From: Serinus canaria
Lineage: Eukaryota; Chordata; Aves; Passeriformes; Fringillidae
DNA length: 64,000 nt
Direction: 5' to 3'
Assembly (NCBI RefSeq): GCF_022539315.1
Contig: NC_066322.1
Location: 19,168,765 to 19,232,764 of the forward strand
Both the position numbers and the translations under genes were made by a program. A model generated the notes under the pieces. That model did not search any database and was not told where the DNA came from. It saw nothing but the letters and a program-made list of their open reading frames with translations. This document shows positions 24,614-40,140 of this stretch, one piece after another (position 1 is the first letter of the stretch; every line of letters starts with the position of its first letter).

Positions 24614-27600
24614 TGTCCAGAATGCCTCACAGCATCTCTCTTTGATGGAACATTTGTATCAAATTAGAACCTATTTTATCCTTAACAAAAGTTTATTGCT
24701 AGAAGAAATAATTGGTTCATTTATTTAATGACTTGAGGGTCACCTAAAGAAATCTTTACACATCTCTAATGTTTCCTGAAGGGACATTTTGGATCAGAGG
24801 AAAACTGAGATGTAATCTAATGGTAACTTGTTTGTTCCTTGGGTTCATTACTTGGTGTTTTCTGACATTAACTGTAGCATGTTCCAGTAAGAGAAATCAC
24901 CACTGCTTGTTCCAATGGCAATGGTTTGATAGAAAATGTGGCTGTGATATCATTCTGTATGAAAGACAAACTGTGAGTGTTTGATCAGTGTACATAGAAG
25001 AAGAAAAATAAATATGAGGAAATAAAAAATAGCAGCTAGGGTAAAAAGCTAAAATAGGCAGAATGAGGCTGGCACAACGTGTCAGGTAAACTTCTCCCTC
25101 ATCATCTTTTTTCCTCCCTGCTGAGGCTTGTTTACTATCTATTCCTGCATATTCATATGCTGGAATTAAGTGTCAATTTTGCATACTAAGTAATCAATCC
25201 ACCAGTAATATTTTTCTTTATTTCTTTTTCTTTCCATGGTTGAAACATAAAAATAGAAGAAAATGTAGGAAATAAAAGCATAGAAATCTGAATAAAAGCT
25301 TGATCTGAATTATATTAGATATGCCTACCAAATTCAGAAAATTAGGGACTAGCCCCAAATGCTAACCTCAAGAAGTTCTGAAGTCACTTATTTGAACAAC
25401 AGAGGTCTGATGGGAAAGAAGTGACTTTGTCAACATGATATATATTAGGCTGCAGAGCCTGTACATTGAGGTGAAATTCAGTGCTGTTCTTCAAAGAGTT
25501 GCAGCTCATAACTCACACCCATGGAATGTCCCATGGCATAACTGGAAAGCCCCAAGGAACTGTCTAAATTAGTGCAATCTGTCTCTGCCTACAGGCCAGC
25601 AGCACTGCAAGTTCGCTGCAGCTCTACCTGCAACAGTCCTACTTTTGAAAAACTTGCTCGTCTCAGATATGTCCCTTTTTGGAGGGTTTGTGAGGTACTT
25701 TTTAGAGACTTTATGCCAAACCAGTCATTTCACTTAGCTGGAAGTGATGAACAAAATCCACATCCCAGGAAAACAGTATTGATGGCTTCAGATACACAGG
25801 ATAGAACTGTCTTGTGTAATTGAGTGATACCCATCTGTTATTGCTGCAGAGAAGAACTGAATCTGAATAATCCTTCCCATAGGATAGAAATACTTTAAAC
25901 TGTGAGGTGTGAAGAGGATGATAGCAGAATGGTTCTTGTTGCAGGACTAGAAACCATGACAGTGTTTGTCTAAACTGTTGAAGAATCTGTAAGTGAATGA
26001 TCTGGTGAGATCATCCATATTAGTGCAAAGTGCAGCAGAGTTAAAAAATATATAAATCAGGATGGGACCTTGTGTGTAGATTCTAAAATGCAGATTATAT
26101 TTTTGCACTTTTTTTGTAATTTGGGATCCAATTTTGAAGAACTGTCATGAAATTAGAGCTATTAGAATGGCTGGAAGCCATTGAATTCTGAGAGTCTCTG
26201 CATACATGGAAAATAATGGTTCAGAACAATACCAAAGCTGTAAAATTGTATTAAGAAGTCACTTGAATAATGAAGGGTTAGAACTCCAGCTTGAAGACTT
26301 GCAAAGTGTACTGGTTTTGGTGAAGCCATTTTGCTTTAAGAGTGTTGAACAGAAGATAATCATACTTTATTTAAATAGGTGATTCTTTTCTTTCTAGGAA
26401 AAAATATTTAAAAATTGTTTTCCATACCAGCTGTTCTAAAAATTTCACTTCTGGATAATCTTTCACTATTTGCCTAAATTCTTGCAAATAAATACATTTC
26501 TGACTTTTGACTGGGAACTTCAGAACTATAAATGAAAACCTTGTTGGAAAAGTTGCATCAAAAATATAATCACAAAAGCAAAGCCTAAGGTATAGTCCTA
26601 TGTTAAAGCCAACTGTCTTTATAGTTGACATAATATTTCTGCAGAAAATGAAGGTGTGTTTTATTTGCAGTAGGTTAAATTTTAAATCAAACAATGAAAT
26701 TTGTACAATTTTTACCAATTAAATATTTCAAAAGTTTTCTTAGAAGCTTCCTCTGTGAGCACTCCTGTATTAGTGTCATTCAAACAATAATGAAAAGTAA
26801 GACAAAGCCTAAGGACTAGTGAAGCAGTGCACAGCTAACCAAGGCTAGAGAGAACTTGGCAAGGAAAGGAAGCCAGGCTTCCAAAGTGCCAGGTTCAGGC
26901 TCAGTTTGCAATATTATCCTGCCTGTTTGTGCTTTTAGCACTCAGTGGAACTGAACTGATTGGCACACGGTGTTTTCTGGATGGCTTTAGATCAAGCAGC
27001 TCAGTCTCTTGAGAAAGAAATTCCCTCTCCCATTGAAGATAAGCTCTTCTCTCTACTTTTCCTCAGGAATAAAGAAGAGTTTTATGCTTACTTGGCAATG
27101 TAAAAATAGCACTGCTGAATAGGCTTTTAACTCTTAAATCTGCTTCAAACTAATTTTCTTTTTCGTAACATTAACACTGCTGTGGAGTGCTAGTCTGAAA
27201 ATTCTGCAACTCTTGGAAGAGAAAATGATCATTGTGAGAGACTTTGGTCCTAATGACCCCTGAGCTGTACAGTCCAGCAGGGACTTGTTGAACATCTCTT
27301 TCCCAGGTGGTCAAGACAGACAATACCTTCTGAAAAGAGGCTTTCTGTGGTGTGATTCAGCATGGCCTTAGCAAATCAGGCTATAAACAACATGCTGGCT
27401 AAAATATCCATTTTGAGAAACACTTACTGGAGGAAAAATTAAATTTAAAATTTTTGAAAAAATTCTTAATTCTAATTTTTCTAAGAAAAATTTTTGGACA
27501 CCAGACAGGTTATTCTATCTCTGGAATGTTGGTTCTATAATAACGTTGGTTTCTGGTGAGAGCTGTGAGGATCTAAGGAAGAAGAATCAATATTTAAAAT

Positions 27601-30600
27601 TAATTAGATATCATTCATTACTAAGCAATATATTTTCTTGTAAAAATATATTTTCCTCCCTGAGAGAAACTAGATTTTGCTGGTTTAAGAAGGTAGTTCT
27701 TCAACACATAGCACTTGTGTAGCTCTGTGGACTACAGGAGGTTGAGGAATGTATGTGAAAAGCAGCTTTTGCAGGCTTCTTTTTGCTGCTCAAATTGCTT
27801 TTCCTATGAGCAATTACTAAATATTATGTGAGGTAATGTGGTATTGTGTCCTCCCAGTGTTGGAAGAAAATACCCAGATCAAAGATTATCTCAGTTAGTT
27901 TTATGACATAAGCCCTAAGTATGGTAATTAAGAAGTAGTGCACATCTGGTATTTTGTGATAATGGATCATCAGAAATGAAAATTATGTGACAGTTTTATA
28001 CAATGTATAGTTCCAATCCTATAGAACACTTAAAAGACAACATTCATGGGAATAAGTAAGGGGTGGAAAGAGACTGATTAGAACCACCTGCTGTTTACTG
28101 TGAAATGTTAGAGATTATTATGATATAAGGGAAAAAACCAAAACACTTATTTCAATAAAATCAAGGATAAAAATTGCATCTGATGTCACTAGATAGAAAT
28201 ATAAGAACTGTTAAAAATTATAACATCAAGCATTTTAAAGCTGCAAATCATTTAGTACATAGCAAGGTAGGGCAGAATATTAAATAGCTGCAAATATGGA
28301 AAAATAAAATATGAGCAAACAGTATTACTCTTTTATCATCAGTAAGTAGCTTTGGGCATAAATAGTCCTCTTGCAATCATCTAGATTTTTTTTTTTTTTA
28401 CTGTGCAAAAGGAAAAAGCTTTTTAAAATAAGAGGACAAACCACTAAAAGTTTAATAAGCACCATGTGAGAATTGTGGTAATTATTGAGGTACTGCAAGG
28501 TCATTATTGGTAATTGAAATCTGATCACTTTTAAAACCCAACATGCCCAAGCCATTGCAAAATGTTATATGTAAGTACGCTCTTCAAAACATTCCTTGAG
28601 GGAGCATGAAACAAAAACAGTAATTTTAAAGCAGCAATATATTTTTTAAACTTGTTTAATAGAAGTTTAATTGGAAATCATAGATTTAAAAGAAATTATA
28701 TGAGAAGGTGGAGAATTATTTGGAGCTGAGCAATGGAGAGGAGGGATTTTCAAAGCTGTGTAAATTAGTTACAGACATGGGCGCCACAACTTCCGTCATT
28801 AGGAAACAGCCATAGAGAAAACTTGGGGCAACAGTGTTGTCTCAGTCCCAGAAGTGATTTAGGCCATTTGGACTGTACTTTCAGAGGCATTTTCCATATA
28901 ATAAATGTTGGACTTTCTTTGAAGAGTCTGTTGACTTTCAGCAGAACTTAAACACTTGAATACATAAGTAGAAATGGTACTGGGAGGGGAAGATGTTTAG
29001 GAGAAAAGAATGGAAGCAATTATTTTGTAAATACAATGTCTGCAGATGAGAAAAATATAATCTAAAAGTGGAAGTGCTGAGTCCATTTTATATGTTAACT
29101 GGAAAAAAAAAAACTATAACAGTACAGTGAGCATTTTATTCATGTGTGCAAACTGTGCGACAGAAACAATATACAAGTCCAGCAATATCTTGAGTAATTT
29201 AGCTTTTCTAGTTCCTTTCCACCAGTCAGTTATTCTGCTGTGTTCCCCAAGCATCCAAGTTGAAGATCGGCTGGGTTTGAAAATTTGATTTCTCTATACT
29301 TTATCAAGCTTTCAGAGCTCTTTGATGACAGCTTCTTAGATCAGTCAGTCTGACTCCTGTGACTGTCTAAAATAAGATGGCAGCTGGATTATTTTCAGAC
29401 ATAACCAGTACTGTCAAATATCTTTCAGTGAATCTCTCACGAGTTTGTCATACTTTTTATTTCTACTTAAAGAAATGCCACCTTACATACCACCTTAATT
29501 TCCTTTTTTGAGTGCTTGAGTATGTGCTATATTCTTACAGGGTATTCAGCTGCTATGTGAAAATTTAGTACCATCAGCAAAGTAAAAAATGTCATTCATG
29601 AATGCTAAATTTCTTGCTTAAATCATAAGGTATCTGAAGTACACATAAAGAAAGATTTTTTTATTTTTCAAGAATTAGGGTGAAAAAATCTCTGAGGATA
29701 ATTAACAGTATCAGTTACAGGTTTGGCTTAAAAAAAAGAGAAAAAAATGAAACCAAAACACAAAAAACCTTTGAAAATTGCCTTAATGAAGGCAGTTCTT
29801 TATACATGTTAGAACATATCAAATAATGATTGAATTGCATTTTAAATTTTCCTCTTTAGAGCAGTGCTGATTTGAGAACAAATCTGATTTGAGGGGGAGA
29901 AAATAAAACCTCAGTGGTGTATTGAGAAAATTCTTATTCAGACAAGTGCTATTACCTGAACAGTCCTTGTGCGCTTTTAGACAGACTTGTGCACTGTCGT
30001 GTTCCCACCTGTCCTGAGACACTGGCATCTGGGAATCTATTTCAATATTTATAGCCCTGTTTTCATTCTGACTGCTTACAAGTTGGGGAAATACTGTTTC
30101 ACACCTGTGTGCTGGTAGAGCAGACTCCACACAAGCAGCAGGGGAGGTCAGGCATATCCACGGGCTGACAGATTTCAAGAGGAATAGCATTTCAAACAAA
30201 TCTTCAGGAATTATAGGAGCTTTAAAGTGCTGCTGGTGATCTGCACTTTGTGTTCTTGACACTTGGCAATTTCTGGCCTATTATGTTCCTGGAGTCAGGC
30301 ATTTCCAGCTTACTGCATGAACACTGGCAGCTCTTAATGAGCACTTCCATCAGAATGGCAGCTGCTACTCAGCACTTGGGACTCCTCTATTGTCCAGCTG
30401 GGCATATTATGACTTTTTGATCCTCCTCTGTGCAACTGTGATCGCTTGTATGATTTCACCTTGCTGGATTTCCCTGACAGAACCGTGTGACTTGAGAAAG
30501 ATTCTAGTCCCTGGCATTATGGTTTCTGAGAAAAGTTAGGTTTTAAAGCTAAGTTTCACTATCTGATCATGGGAATACAAGACAGATGATCCAGATCTGA

Positions 30601-33548
30601 ATAATGTTAGAAAGAGGGAATTGGTGGTAAAAATGAAGTGATTTCATTTCTGTTTTATGTTAGGTAGCTTTTCATAACCAACAACACAGTGAAAAACATC
30701 ACAGTATCTTGCTGAGTGATAATGGCAATTCTAGATTTTTCAGCACTTTTGTAAAAAGGGGAATCTAATTTGCTTATGAGTAGTATGGCAAGTGTCTGAA
30801 GGGCATCAACATCAACAGAGAGTGCAGTCTCTTTAGATACACAGTGAAAGTAGGATGTGGTCCTAGCCCAAGAGAAGGGAAGCAAAGGAATCACTTCCCC
30901 ATTTGACAGAATAAAAAATGTATAGCAAGACAAATAAACAAATTACTTTGGATATGATATCTTGGACAGTGTCTCCTTTCCCTTTTAAGTAGTGCCCCTT
31001 GTCAAGCTTAGAACTCTCTGTTTTGTTGAGATAAATGTCAGTCCCCAAAGTCCTGCATGTACTCCCTCTGGGATCACACATGGATAGAATATCTGCACTG
31101 ATGGAAACCCTGCATTCGTGTGTTGAGTTGTGTTTCTCACTGAAGTCTATTTCCTGTCGTGCTGTTAAACAGAAATGCAGTTTGATGTGACAAGTCCCAG
31201 TCTTTGTTGTATGCAGTCATTAAAGATCCCATTATTTATTTACTGAAACCTAAGCCACACATTCTACTGTATGAAATCTTCAGTTGGATTCCCTTTTTTA
31301 TAATACATTTCTTGTAGGTATAGTAGAGATCGTATGAACTGAAGTGAAAAGAAAAGGTGATTTTTTGACCTGTCTTCTAGTGAAAGACTGAAAGGTTATT
31401 CCCTAGGAAATGTTGAGGTAATTTGTTACCTTGTTTTATGAGTGTGCTGTTAAATAGCTGATATGTTTCCAATGAGAGGTGGCAGCAGTGGTGAAGTTAA
31501 ATCAATTGCTTTGGTGAAATAATCCCCTGAGCTTGGTAATTGATTGCATTTTATTTTAGGTTTGCACAGTCTTTTGATGTTCCTCAGGACCAAAAGCGAT
31601 ACAGAGTTACAAGTTTGCTTTTATTTATTAATGAGGATTTTTTAGCACTGAATCTCTCTGAATGCAAAGTAGAAGTTGAGATACAGAGAAATGCAGACAA
31701 ATGAAGATTCCATCTCCTCTCTCTCTACCCCTCCCTTTCCTTTTCTCCTTTTCTTTGTCAATAACAGTTCATTCTCTTGGTTTAGGAAATTGCAAAAATA
31801 AAGCAAAGTGAGTGCAGGATGAAGTAATTAACTAGATAAAGACAAATCAAATCAATTATCTCTATTACAGCTTCCTTTTTAGGTGATATTTGGGTAGGGT
31901 ATAGCCCAACCCTAAGGACATCACATGATGGAGAAAAAGAATTAATATTATCAGAGTGAAATCAGTACAGGGGAGAATTAATAAAATCTCTGTATCTACC
32001 TTCAGACCTCACCTCTTAGCCAGGATTAGTTTAAACATTGCATATTAGCACTTCTAGATACTCGAGGACAATAGTGCTAGATATATTGAGACAATATAGT
32101 AGTGGAACCAGTTGTTTTCATTTATCTTTTGACTTTGCTATTTTTTTTTTCTGAAGAGGAACGCAGATGAGTTTTTAGATTTCTTGTATAAACATGGTTT
32201 GGCATTTTTCAGAGTATCAGAACATGGCAAAGTGCATCTGTGTTTCCTTTGTTTTGCTTAAAAACATGAGACAGCAATGGTAAAACCACTATATCTTTAA
32301 TAAGTAACTTAGGTGCCTAATCAGTAAATCTCTTCCAGATGACCGCTGCTAGTACTTTGTATGGCAGTATTTTAGAGTTTAGAAATTACTGGTAAATTTA
32401 TAAATTCATCCAAATTCTGCAGTCTACCCAAAGGGCAGCTGAGGTAAACATCAGCACCAGAGAAATAATGCATAGGGGCACACACAAGGCCCTTGCTGTA
32501 ATTTGCTGCCCAGCGTTTCAGCTCAGTATATTCTAATGCAGAGCATCAAATTTTCCAGGAAATAAAACCTGATTTTCCAAGTATTTCCTGGCTTCTTGAC
32601 ATCCAATACTCTTAAAAAAATTCTTACTAAAACATTCATATTTGGTATGTCTGTTAATTAGTGTTAAAACTGTAGTCACCATAGCTTTATTCTTCTCTAG
32701 GGTTTGCTTAGCTTCAAGAGGCAATTGTTAAATAAAAAATGTCAACAAGGTATTATGAACAACCTATCTACAAGAATTCCTTTGCTGATGGTATAAGAAC
32801 AATTAGAAAAATGCAGATGAGTAGCTCTGCATTGTTTCTTGGCTTATGTACAAGGCCTTCACACATTTATGTGAAACCCAGAATTTGTATTGAAGAGCTG
32901 TAAGATAAGCACTAGAGACTTAAAGTTCAGCAGTAAGACCCTCTAAGGTCAGAAACTTCCTTATATTTTGTTTTTAAAAGGAGAGAACTCATTAGGTACA
33001 CTTTTCTCACCAGACATCTGAAAGAGGGAATCCAAATAAATTAAGAGTGGAAGAAATTGAAAGTAGAAATTTATCTTTCCTCTTCTTTTGGAGGGGAAAA
33101 ATATAAATACTAAATAGTTTTTTAATCTCACAAAACCCTATTTTTTAATATAAGAGAAATTTCCAGATCAAATGGAAGTCTCAAGATCAGAATGGGGTGA
33201 TTAGAATGATAATACCAGACTTAACATCAAGCTTTATTTTAACTTTTGAAATCATGACCCACTACAGAGTGAACAAATTTAAGATGAAGAGCTTTAAGTG
33301 GATCTGGCCACAGCTTCTTCTGAGGATATGTTCTGAGGTGGTGACATTTTGTAAATGCCTTTAAGTCATGTAAATGACTGTGCCAGCTACAAGATGGTTC
33401 ATAAATGGTCCCAGATAGGAGGTCTGTAGCACCAGTGAACAGATCTAACATATGTTGATGAGGTGAGCAGCCAAGTGGAAATTTGGAAGACATGAGTTAA
33501 AAATAGGTGGGTAGTGTTATATGAAGAGAAGGATTTAAAGATACAGCA
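24614..33548. other. Intergenic, nothing recognised
   Basis: The longest uninterrupted frame of the desert (147 codons, minus strand, 29819-30262) is here. It shows no domain, signal peptide or repeat and is not called. An AT-rich, partly self-complementary patch lies at 27430-27495. Confidence 0.6.
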
Positions 33549-33576
33549 GGGAGGGGGAGAAGGGGGATAAATAGGG
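33549..33576 (+). other. G-quadruplex motif
   Basis: Four G runs (3, 5, 5, 3) with loops of 1, 4 and 7 bases. It meets the G3+N1-7 rule but is looser than the other two motifs. Confidence 0.55.
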
Positions 33577-36500
33577 CAGAAAAGAGAGAAGATAATATTG
33601 CTTATGGGCAAGTGGAGCAGATGGTTACTTGTTTCCTTTAGGGAGTTGATATAGGCACTGAATTCTGAGTCTGGTTAATGTAGATTTTTTTTTTTTTTGG
33701 TTTTGTAGCGAAATCACCATGATGCAAACCTAATTCTCTCTGAGGCTTCCATCCAAAAATATGGGAAAATCCCTGTGCAAGAAAAATATTGCTGCAGATA
33801 TGATGTCTTTGATATTGGCTGGTACAGAAGATGAACCATACATCTCCAGATTTTAAAAGTAGGAACATTTGAAACATGAGCCAATTCTTCCTCAACTAAA
33901 GCTGAGTCTCTTAAAATTGCTGTATCTGAAACTGTAGTGGAATCATGATCTATTTATTCATTAAAGAAGTAGAATAACCTCATAAGGTGGTTGGGCATGT
34001 ACTTATGAGGACGAGAAGCTGAGTTTCATGCTGGGTTTTCTCTTAAGCCTGTCTACAGTAAGATGTGCTCTCAGGATGATAGAATAAAGTATTAGTTTCT
34101 TGCCTGTAGGAATACACTGATCCAAGTATTAGAGAAGAATTTACCATATTTATTTATACTTATATAAATTATTGCCTGCAGAACAGGCAGCCTATCCAGC
34201 CAGTTACCCTGCTAGCATTAATTGTTGAGTTGAATGCCTGAGTTCGTAGCAGCTGAACAGGGGAAAATAAAAGAAAAAAATTTATGACATTTTGAAGTCT
34301 TGAAGGTGAAATTTTTGGAAGGAAAATCTTATATGAAAAAAGTATGAAGTGATAGTACTTACCTTTAACAGATGACTATTGTAAAATTACATGTTAATTT
34401 TTGAAATGCAGATGACAGATGATATGGGTAACTTCAGTAAATACTTTATCTGTCTGCAGACTTTTGCTGTGATAGAGTAAATTTATCTGATTCCTGAGAG
34501 GATGACTTGAAAGGAAGAAAAGGTGTGGGTTCTTAGCTCCATGTAGTATGTACAACACTGTGAAAAGCCCTAAATTACAGTGTGGCTTTGAGGAATGCAT
34601 ATGTTTCCTTATTTAAAGTATTGCTCTTTTTGCATTAGGATTTCAGTATTTGGCTTTATTTCTGTATTTAGGGGGTTTACCTTTAATTAAAATCCTATAA
34701 TCTCTTTTCTTAGATGATTCTTGGATAGTTTCAGTAACTGCTTGGGAAGGTCCTCTGGGAGTTACCGGCTCCAGGCCCCCAGCTGAGTTGGTGACATTAG
34801 TAGAGCTTGGTCCAGCCAGTCCTGGCCTTGTTTTGCTGTGTCTTGAATAACTCTGAGGTGTTCTTGTTGAACAACTTGTCCCTGAGCAGCATTGCCTTGC
34901 TTGGGAAAAAGTTTTTTTCTGATTTTTATGTGACTCCCCTTCAACTTGATTTTTTGATTATCACTTTCCTATTTATCTTGAGCTTTTGGATCAGAAGAAA
35001 GCCATTTGCAGCTTACATGTCTGTTCTTTTGTCCTGTTATCAAAACCTGACAGAATCTTTCTGTGATTTGTTGGGTTTTTTTTCATTGAATCTTGCAGTA
35101 TCATCAGGGAAGAAAAAAATTAGTTACTTCTAAGAATTCTGTTCTTTTGTACAGACCATAAACTTTTTTTAAGGGATAAACAAGCAGAAAAAAGTAAAAT
35201 GAACAGATTTTGAGGATCCTTAATAAATGAAAACAACCTTTTGTTTCCTTATACAAAAGGGACATTCCTAGAGAAGACTTACGTTTTGATGTTTCGACTA
35301 GTAAGTGCAATAACTGGTTGTCAAAAACACCCTACAAAGTTGTCTGAATATCTATTTATAATTTTATAATAAGAGTTGAAAACAGTAATGCAGAAATCCC
35401 AGTGTAGTGGATAATCTGGTACCAATGATCTCTTTGAAATCCTTTTCTATCTTCAAAGTGCAGTACATTTCCTAATGCTAACGGCACCTTGTGGCTACAG
35501 GATTCTTAGGGGAGCTAATTACTGCTGGCCTAAGGACACCTCCCCAGCATGTGCTGTTCCCAAGGCTTGCTTCTGTACTTCAATAAAAACTGTACCTGCC
35601 ATGCAAGTCTGTCAGGGCCTAACAATGACTTCAGACACCCAGTCTTTACCTGTCTTCATAATAAGGGCATCTCAGTGACATTTATGACTTTCAAAGGTAT
35701 CTTGGCTTGAAAAACAAATCATTTGTTAGAATCCTGGGCACTTGAAGCTTTAATTTAAGAGTGTGGTAGGTTTTTTTTACAATTTCTCAATCATTCTATA
35801 TCCATAAAGAAAAATTAGGAGACTCTTCCAGTCAAGACTTTTTTTTTTCTTTAACACAGAATTAGAACTAGAATGGATTTCAAAAAGTGGTGGCAAGCCA
35901 CTTGTGTGCTAGTTTTGCTGCTAAGTTATAGTCTGTGTCCAGAAGTTTCTGTCTCTGGTTTACATTTCTGTTGAAACTGAGACTCACTGGGACCTGAGAT
36001 CTCCTATGACCTTCCCACACAGAGAACAACAAGCCATTCATCTGTAACTTATGTCACCTCTGTGTCCTCCAGGAAGCATTGTAAATAGTTGATCTCACTT
36101 AATTAGAAATGCTCCTGTCCAAGAGATGAGGGTGCTCTTCATGCAAGCAGCCTGGAAACTTGGGGTTCTTTAAAAAGTAAAGAGAATTTTGAGAACAGAT
36201 ACATTGCAAGGTGGCTGCCTGTATCTTATTTTCTGTTGTTGTTGGAGAGTTCCTATTTATAACAAACAAATTCTCTTTGACAGTTGAAACAGAATGAGAA
36301 ATAGAGGTCTGGATAGTACATCGGTCTAGCTGTCAAGCTGAGGGTTGATTTGAAGGTCAGTCATACATGTTCTTTTCCACATATCCATAAAATGATGACT
36401 ATAATATGTGTGTAATCTAATTTGGGAAGAATGAAAAAGGATTTTCAGATTTCTGACTATATTCTTGTATTAATGTATGAAAGTAGGTGTTTTCTTTTCA

Positions 36501-39500
36501 TTGGTACAGTTTTCTACATCAGTGTCCTTGTACCATTAATCATCAGAGTCAGGCCCTTTTTGCCTTAAGTGCAAACACTGACAGAATCAGAGCAAGCTGT
36601 CCTGCATGAACTTGTCCCTGACTTGGGGAGATTTCAAGGGGTGTGGGATGTCGTGTTTATGTGTTTTCTCTCTTCTCAGAGAGCAGAATAGGCCAAGATT
36701 CTTAGGAGGTGCAGCTGCAGTGGCAGTACTGGGGTTAGCTATTGGTAACACACATTGGTCAGGGAATTTGACAAGGCAGGTACATATAAATATACACATT
36801 AAAAAACACATCAGCTCAACAATTAGCAGTTTAGCAGATTAGGTTTGATTTTTTTGATGCTGCTGATGGATGGAGACATTCGGAGTTTGGATAGCATCAC
36901 TATTATTCCTCTCAGCTCTGTATCCACATTCATAATGTCACTGCTATGCCAGTGAGAGGTGAGTGATTTCTTGACCTACCTGCTGCTTCTGCATATTCTC
37001 TGAAGTTCACTTTGAGCATTTGATTAACTCCCCTATGGCTAATGTGGAAGGAGATCAAGGTGTACACAAAGGAGTACATAAGTACATACCCATCCTTAAT
37101 GAAGATCTTTCTTTTCCTGCAGACATTTTTACTTTTAATTTCAGAGAAAACGAAAATTGCAGGGATTTCTGAAACACATCTGCATTTGATCTGACCTCAG
37201 CAGGTCATATGCTGCTTCACAGTGACAAACCACTTTGCTTCTAAAAACCATTAGACTTGCTAGCTGTGCACAGCCCCCATGAGTTAATTTCATACAACAG
37301 CTGGGGAGCAAACTTGAGATGCTGATAAAAGTTGATTCTTTAGTGAAGTGAGGGGTACTCAGTCAAATTAACATATTCCCTTGAGTGTGTATTTTAAAAC
37401 TTACTAAGATTAGCACTGTAAAAGGCAAAACCATCCTCTCCCATCCATACACTTTGGCCTCAGGAGTCACATTTCTTTTTCTACCAAACGTTGGAGGCCA
37501 AGGACTCATAGTAAAAGACTGTTATGTTAAAAGTAGTGCTGGAAATGTTTAGCATAAATGCTGGAGAGAAAATTAACATAGGGACTTAGTGCAGCTGTGT
37601 GGGATTAGTCTGGTCTGGAATCCTGAATCCTCCATGATCAGCACAAGCTGATTCAGAGGATAACCAGCAGCAGGTGCTTGTATGAGATAGTGTCTTCAAA
37701 GAAAGTTAAGCATAGTAGTTAGAGATGGTAGCTGTGTTTCACATGGTATTTAAAGAGTTTTGCATCTTTCTAAGAACTCAGTATCTTGAACATCTGCTAG
37801 ATATTCAAAAGTGATTCAGATGAGGTCTCTAAGGAGGAAAAGTAGCGAGGGTTTGTAAATATGATCAGATCCTACAATAATAACTGAACATCAGTGCCAG
37901 CACTAATGAGCAAAACAGAAGGTGTTAAAATGAACTAGAAAGCTTTTAGGCCTATTAGTCTCTGCCAAATGAACTTCTGAGCTGTAATACACAGGCTTTT
38001 AGGATGCTCATGCAGTTAACTCCCTATGTTTTATATTGCTTGTCTTGTCAGTAAAAGAGAATCATTTCACTGAAATACAGCTTCAGTAAAAATATCTGCT
38101 ATTTCGTCATTGCCTAACAGTTCTGATTTCTTCTGATTTTCAATCCCATTATATAAGAATTACAAGTTAAAGAGGACTCCTGGACAGCTGCTTGAGGAAT
38201 TGTGTATCTGCAGTGGCGCATTTGTTTTCCATTTGAGTGTTTGCTTAAATTGCATTTTATCCCTCATTTATGTTTCTCATCTACATAGTAACCTTAAGCA
38301 CACTGATGCAGTTTCTCTTGCTATCATCTACATGACTCTTTGTGACTTCATTTGACACTGTATTAAGGTAAATCACAATCTTGTTAATGGCAATAAGCAC
38401 CAAGGTGGTTGAGTGCTCCTTTGAATGAAGACAAATGAAGGTAGGGAAATGTCATGATTATGCACTCTGTGAAATAAAAGGGCTGTCATAATGGACTAAA
38501 CTCAACTTATGTGGATAAAATGACTTGATTAATACACAGTTGAGATTAACTTGACTGATTCAGCCAACAGCTTGCTTAAGGTATCTTATTGTCATATCAC
38601 TAAGGTCTAAATCATAATGGGTTCCCTGAGACTGATACCTCTGGTAGCACTCATGCCTGTAAAATCTAAATTTTACTCCTGGGTATATACTTAGTCTAAT
38701 TTATTTCACTACCTAATACTTATTGCAGAGAATATATTTAGCCATAACATTTGTTTTCAGAGTTTTTGAAATAAAAACCCCCTCAACTACTAGAATGTCC
38801 CATGAAAACAGGTGGCACAAAGAGAGTGGCCAGTTCAGAGAACTTTCAATGAAACTGGCTCTGAAATCATACTAAGCTTTTCTTTATTCTAATATTTATA
38901 CATTGCTTGAACTGTCAGTTGCTAGATGGCACAATATATTTCCAGTAGTGATAGGCACTCATGCAAACTATATTTTACATGCAAGGAAAACACATGATAA
39001 AGATTTTATTATGGTTAATGGAGCTCTAGAACTCAACATGATAGTACAGCATGTCTGCAAAAAAGGTTGGTTTTCCAGAACTTGCTAAAACTTTTAAATT
39101 GATAGGAATACTGGTAGAAAAGAAACTTGATTATTTGAGAGATGGTTGAAATAAAAATATTTTAAATCCAATGCAGGATTAAAAAAATAAAAAGTTGGGA
39201 GTTCTCCTTCAATCTTTATTTTGTATTTCTGTTTTTAACATACAAAAACATCACTGTCTTTCAAATTCCCTCTTTCTATTATTATTATAGAATTACTTCA
39301 TTGTGCCTTATAGCAAGTAACATCACTGGTAATAGATCTATGTATGTAAATGGACAATTTTTTCCAGTATTTTTAGTTAAAAGTTTTGTTAGAGTGAAGG
39401 GTAAATGTAGCGAGGTTATCTATTCTGTAAGACAAGGACTTCCTATCCCTGATGTCTTGGCAAACCATTTTGGTTGGTTGGCTAATTTTGATTGAGTATC

Positions 39501-40140
39501 AGCATGCAGAAGACAATGAGATGGGAAGACAATGCCCTAAGGCAGCTTGGGCTTTGGTGACTTGTAGCCAGTCTCTTACTCCAGTGGTGCAGCTGACTCT
39601 GTGGAGAGTCAATGGCTGCTGCACCTGGCCTGTGTTGAGCTTTTGATACCGTCCACTGAGACCTTGTCATGTGCAAGCCATAGAAACTTGAACTCCAGGT
39701 AAGTGCCATGGCATTCAATTCAGAGTCTTGGTGGTAAAGTAAGTAACAGTACTTCAAACTTTGCTAAGTATTCCCCTGTTCCTGGCTCCAAGCAAGCAGC
39801 TGCTTTACTCAGAGAATAAATATCAGAGGCCATAACTATGAATGCTGCTTTGTTGTTTACACTTGGAGTGATTTTTTCCCTACTATCATAGTCTTTGCAA
39901 TTGTATTCTCCTTAGTCTGCTTTCAGATTCCTAAATAAAACAGGCAAAGGTGATTCTCCTGTGAGGCACAATACTCTTTGCTGTGTTGAACACGTCTGCA
40001 ATGCTGACCTACTGGTTTGCAGCTTACCTTTTTCCAGCAGACTTCTCCAAAATCTTATGTCAATAATGAGAGAACAACACAGTAAATAAGTAGGTACTTG
40101 ACTAGAAAGTGCAGCTACTGACCTGCCTGCTAGGGATGAT
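33577..40140. other. Intergenic, apart from the possible old CR1 at 34751-34990
   Basis: No exon or RNA gene recognised. T-runs at about 33686 and 35840. Confidence 0.6.
34751..34990 (-). mobile_element. Possible very old CR1-like remnant
   Basis: The stretch around CTTGGGAAAAAGTTTTTTTC, then TGATTTTTATGTGACTCCCC and TTCAACTTGA, resembles the reverse complement of the CR1 body, but divergence is high and the flanks are unclear. A search against an avian repeat library would decide. Confidence 0.35.

Noticed and set aside
29819..30262. 147-codon minus-strand open frame, the longest in the desert
   Set aside because: No domain, repeat, signal peptide or biased composition; no splice or promoter context. 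Length is within chance for 64 kb.
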